Assembly: GCF_003096075.1 (NCBI RefSeq)
Contig: NZ_CP015449.1
Span: 2,721,001-2,785,000, forward strand
Direction of reading: 5' to 3'
DNA length: 64,000 bases
Origin: Dietzia lutea
GTDB taxonomy: Bacteria; Actinomycetota; Actinomycetes; Mycobacteriales; Mycobacteriaceae
Part shown: positions 63,006 through 64,000 of the stretch, piece by piece
How the letters are laid out: each line of letters begins with the position of its first letter
How positions within the stretch are numbered: the first letter of the stretch is position 1
Made by a program: the position numbers and the translations under genes
The notes under the pieces: generated by a model
Told to the model about the DNA's origin: nothing
Seen by the model: only the letters and a program-made list of their open reading frames with translations
Databases searched by the model: none

Positions 63006-64000
63006 ATGAATCACGTCACCGACATCACAAGGATGCTCCGCGGGCACGACCACGTGGAGACCACCTCGCGGGGGGTGCTGCCGCACCGTCTCCCCGCCTG
63101 GGTCGGCGCACAGTTCCCCGACCCGCAGCTGTCCTCCATGGAGGCGCAGCCCTCCGGCGTGAGACTGGCGATGGTCACCGAGGCGCAGAGCATCGAGCTC
63201 GTCACCCACACCACGCGGATCGACTACCGCGGGATCGAGCGCCCCCGCGGCAGCGTCGATCTGGTGATCGAACAGCAGCTCGTCTCGAGCGACCTGCTCA
63301 CCGGCGGCGACGCCATCGAGACCGACCTCCAGACCGGCTCCACCTCGCTCGTGAGCGGCCCGCCCCACCTCACGCGGTTCGAGGACATCGGCGCGGGCGA
63401 GAAGCTCGTCGAGCTGTGGCTGCCGCACAATGAGCGGGTCGAGATCGTCAAGCTCCGCGCGGACGCCCCGCTGACCCCGGCGCCGACCACGCGGCGGGCC
63501 TGGCTCCATCACGGCAGTTCCATCAGCCACGGCTCCAATGCCACGACGCCCGCGCGGATCTGGCCCGCCGTGGCCGCCCGGCTCGGCGGGGTCGAACTAC
63601 GGAACCTCGGCTTCGGCGGCAGCGCCCTGGTCGACCCGTTCACGGCCCGCGCCATGCGCGACACCCCGGCCGATGTCATCAGCCTCAAGCTGGGCATCAA
63701 CGTGGTGAACTCCGACTCCATGAGGCTGCGCTCGTTCGTCCCCGCGGTCCACGGCTTCCTCGACACGATCCGCGACGGGCACCCCACCACGCCGATATTG
63801 CTCGTCTCGCCGATCTACTGCGGGATCCACGAGGACACCCCGGGGCCCGGCGCGATCGCGGCGGAGAGCTTCAGCGCCGGGCGCGCCCTCTTCGAGGCCA
63901 CCGGCGAGACCGGCGACACCGCCCAGGGACGTCTCACACTGCGGGTGATCCGCGACGCCCTGTCCTCGGTCTTCGCGCACCGGGACGATGAGAACCTGCA
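63006..64000 (+). CDS. SGNH/GDSL-family hydrolase, 3' end outside window
   Basis: At least 331 residues with no stop before the window edge. An N-terminal beta-rich domain of about 165 residues precedes an SGNH esterase domain. The nucleophile block is HHGSSISHG, the Gly oxyanion block GFGGSALVDP, and the Asn block LKLGINVVNSDSM. The family removes acyl groups from sugars or lipids. No signal peptide is visible, so it is probably cytosolic. The ATG lacks a strong ribosome site. It is divergent from the TasA-like operon. Confidence 0.85.
   Translation, partial: MNHVTDITRMLRGHDHVETTSRGVLPHRLPAWVGAQFPDPQLSSMEAQPSGVRLAMVTEAQSIELVTHTTRIDYRGIERPRGSVDLVIEQQLVSSDLLTGGDAIETDLQTGSTSLVSGPPHLTRFEDIGAGEKLVELWLPHNERVEIVKLRADAPLTPAPTTRRAWLHHGSSISHGSNATTPARIWPAVAARLGGVELRNLGFGGSALVDPFTARAMRDTPADVISLKLGINVVNSDSMRLRSFVPAVHGFLDTIRDGHPTTPILLVSPIYCGIHEDTPGPGAIAAESFSAGRALFEATGETGDTAQGRLTLRVIRDALSSVFAHRDDENL

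Overview
The window is high-GC DNA of a mycolic-acid-type actinomycete. Evidence includes consistently G/C-ending codons, frequent GTG starts, F420-type luciferase-like and NDMA-type alcohol dehydrogenase families, a KstR-like steroid operator, mycobacterial EthR/BVMO-like genes and several apparently leaderless starts. A Dietzia- or Gordonia-like member of the Mycobacteriales fits best, but no rRNA is present to prove it. The layout is a mosaic of small metabolic operons, most with their own regulator.

0-9 kb: a sulfate-assimilation operon (cysD, fused cysNC and the start of a TauE-type exporter) is divergent from an IclR-type regulator. A GAF/Fis regulator with a degenerate AAA+ module follows, then an aldehyde dehydrogenase preceded by three tandem 20-bp repeats, and an NDMA-type alcohol dehydrogenase. 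9-16 kb: a 606-bp convergent gap is filled with tandem repeats (63-bp and 20-bp units). It is followed by short-chain dehydrogenases (SDRs), a secreted peptidase-type hydrolase, small membrane proteins, an SDR under a TPP riboswitch, and an SMR guanidinium exporter under a guanidine-III riboswitch. 16-22 kb: an EthR-like TetR and a Baeyer-Villiger monooxygenase with a palindromic operator, then aspartate dehydrogenase, a small tail-anchored protein and an SQR-like flavoprotein that lacks one catalytic cysteine.

22-30 kb: a complete oligopeptide-type ABC transporter. Two permeases diverge from two ATPases plus two tandem paralogous binding lipoproteins. The first ATPase appears to start at an ATC codon. 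30-35 kb: amidase, SDR, TauE-type permease and SnoaL-like genes diverge from a TetR gene across a palindrome. The gap before the amidase holds a perfect hairpin with the same core as the 9-kb repeats. 35-42 kb: a frameshifted DUF4389 protein, acyltransferase, ArfB, an SDR with a KstR-like operator, a luciferase-like remnant, a Cys-rich copper-storage-like protein, and small membrane proteins.

42-47 kb: a TetR gene, then a three-gene operon (hypothetical protein broken at a G7 tract, luciferase-like oxidoreductase, PEP-synthase/rifampicin-phosphotransferase-like protein) rich in simple-sequence insertions. 47-54 kb: a tRNA-Lys-derived fragment, a TerC gene behind a Mn-type riboswitch, aconitase, and an IS30-family element inserted between inverted repeats. 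54-58 kb: enoyl-CoA hydratase, SDR, cupin lipoprotein, Ohr, DedA and an orphan MbcA/ParS-like protein. 58.5-62.7 kb: one tightly overlapping operon encodes two ER-type (Ser/His) SipW-like signal peptidases interleaved with three TasA-like exported proteins and one Pro/Ala/Thr-rich exported protein. This is the most system-like locus here, probably a surface fibre or biofilm-matrix export module. The window ends inside an SGNH hydrolase gene.
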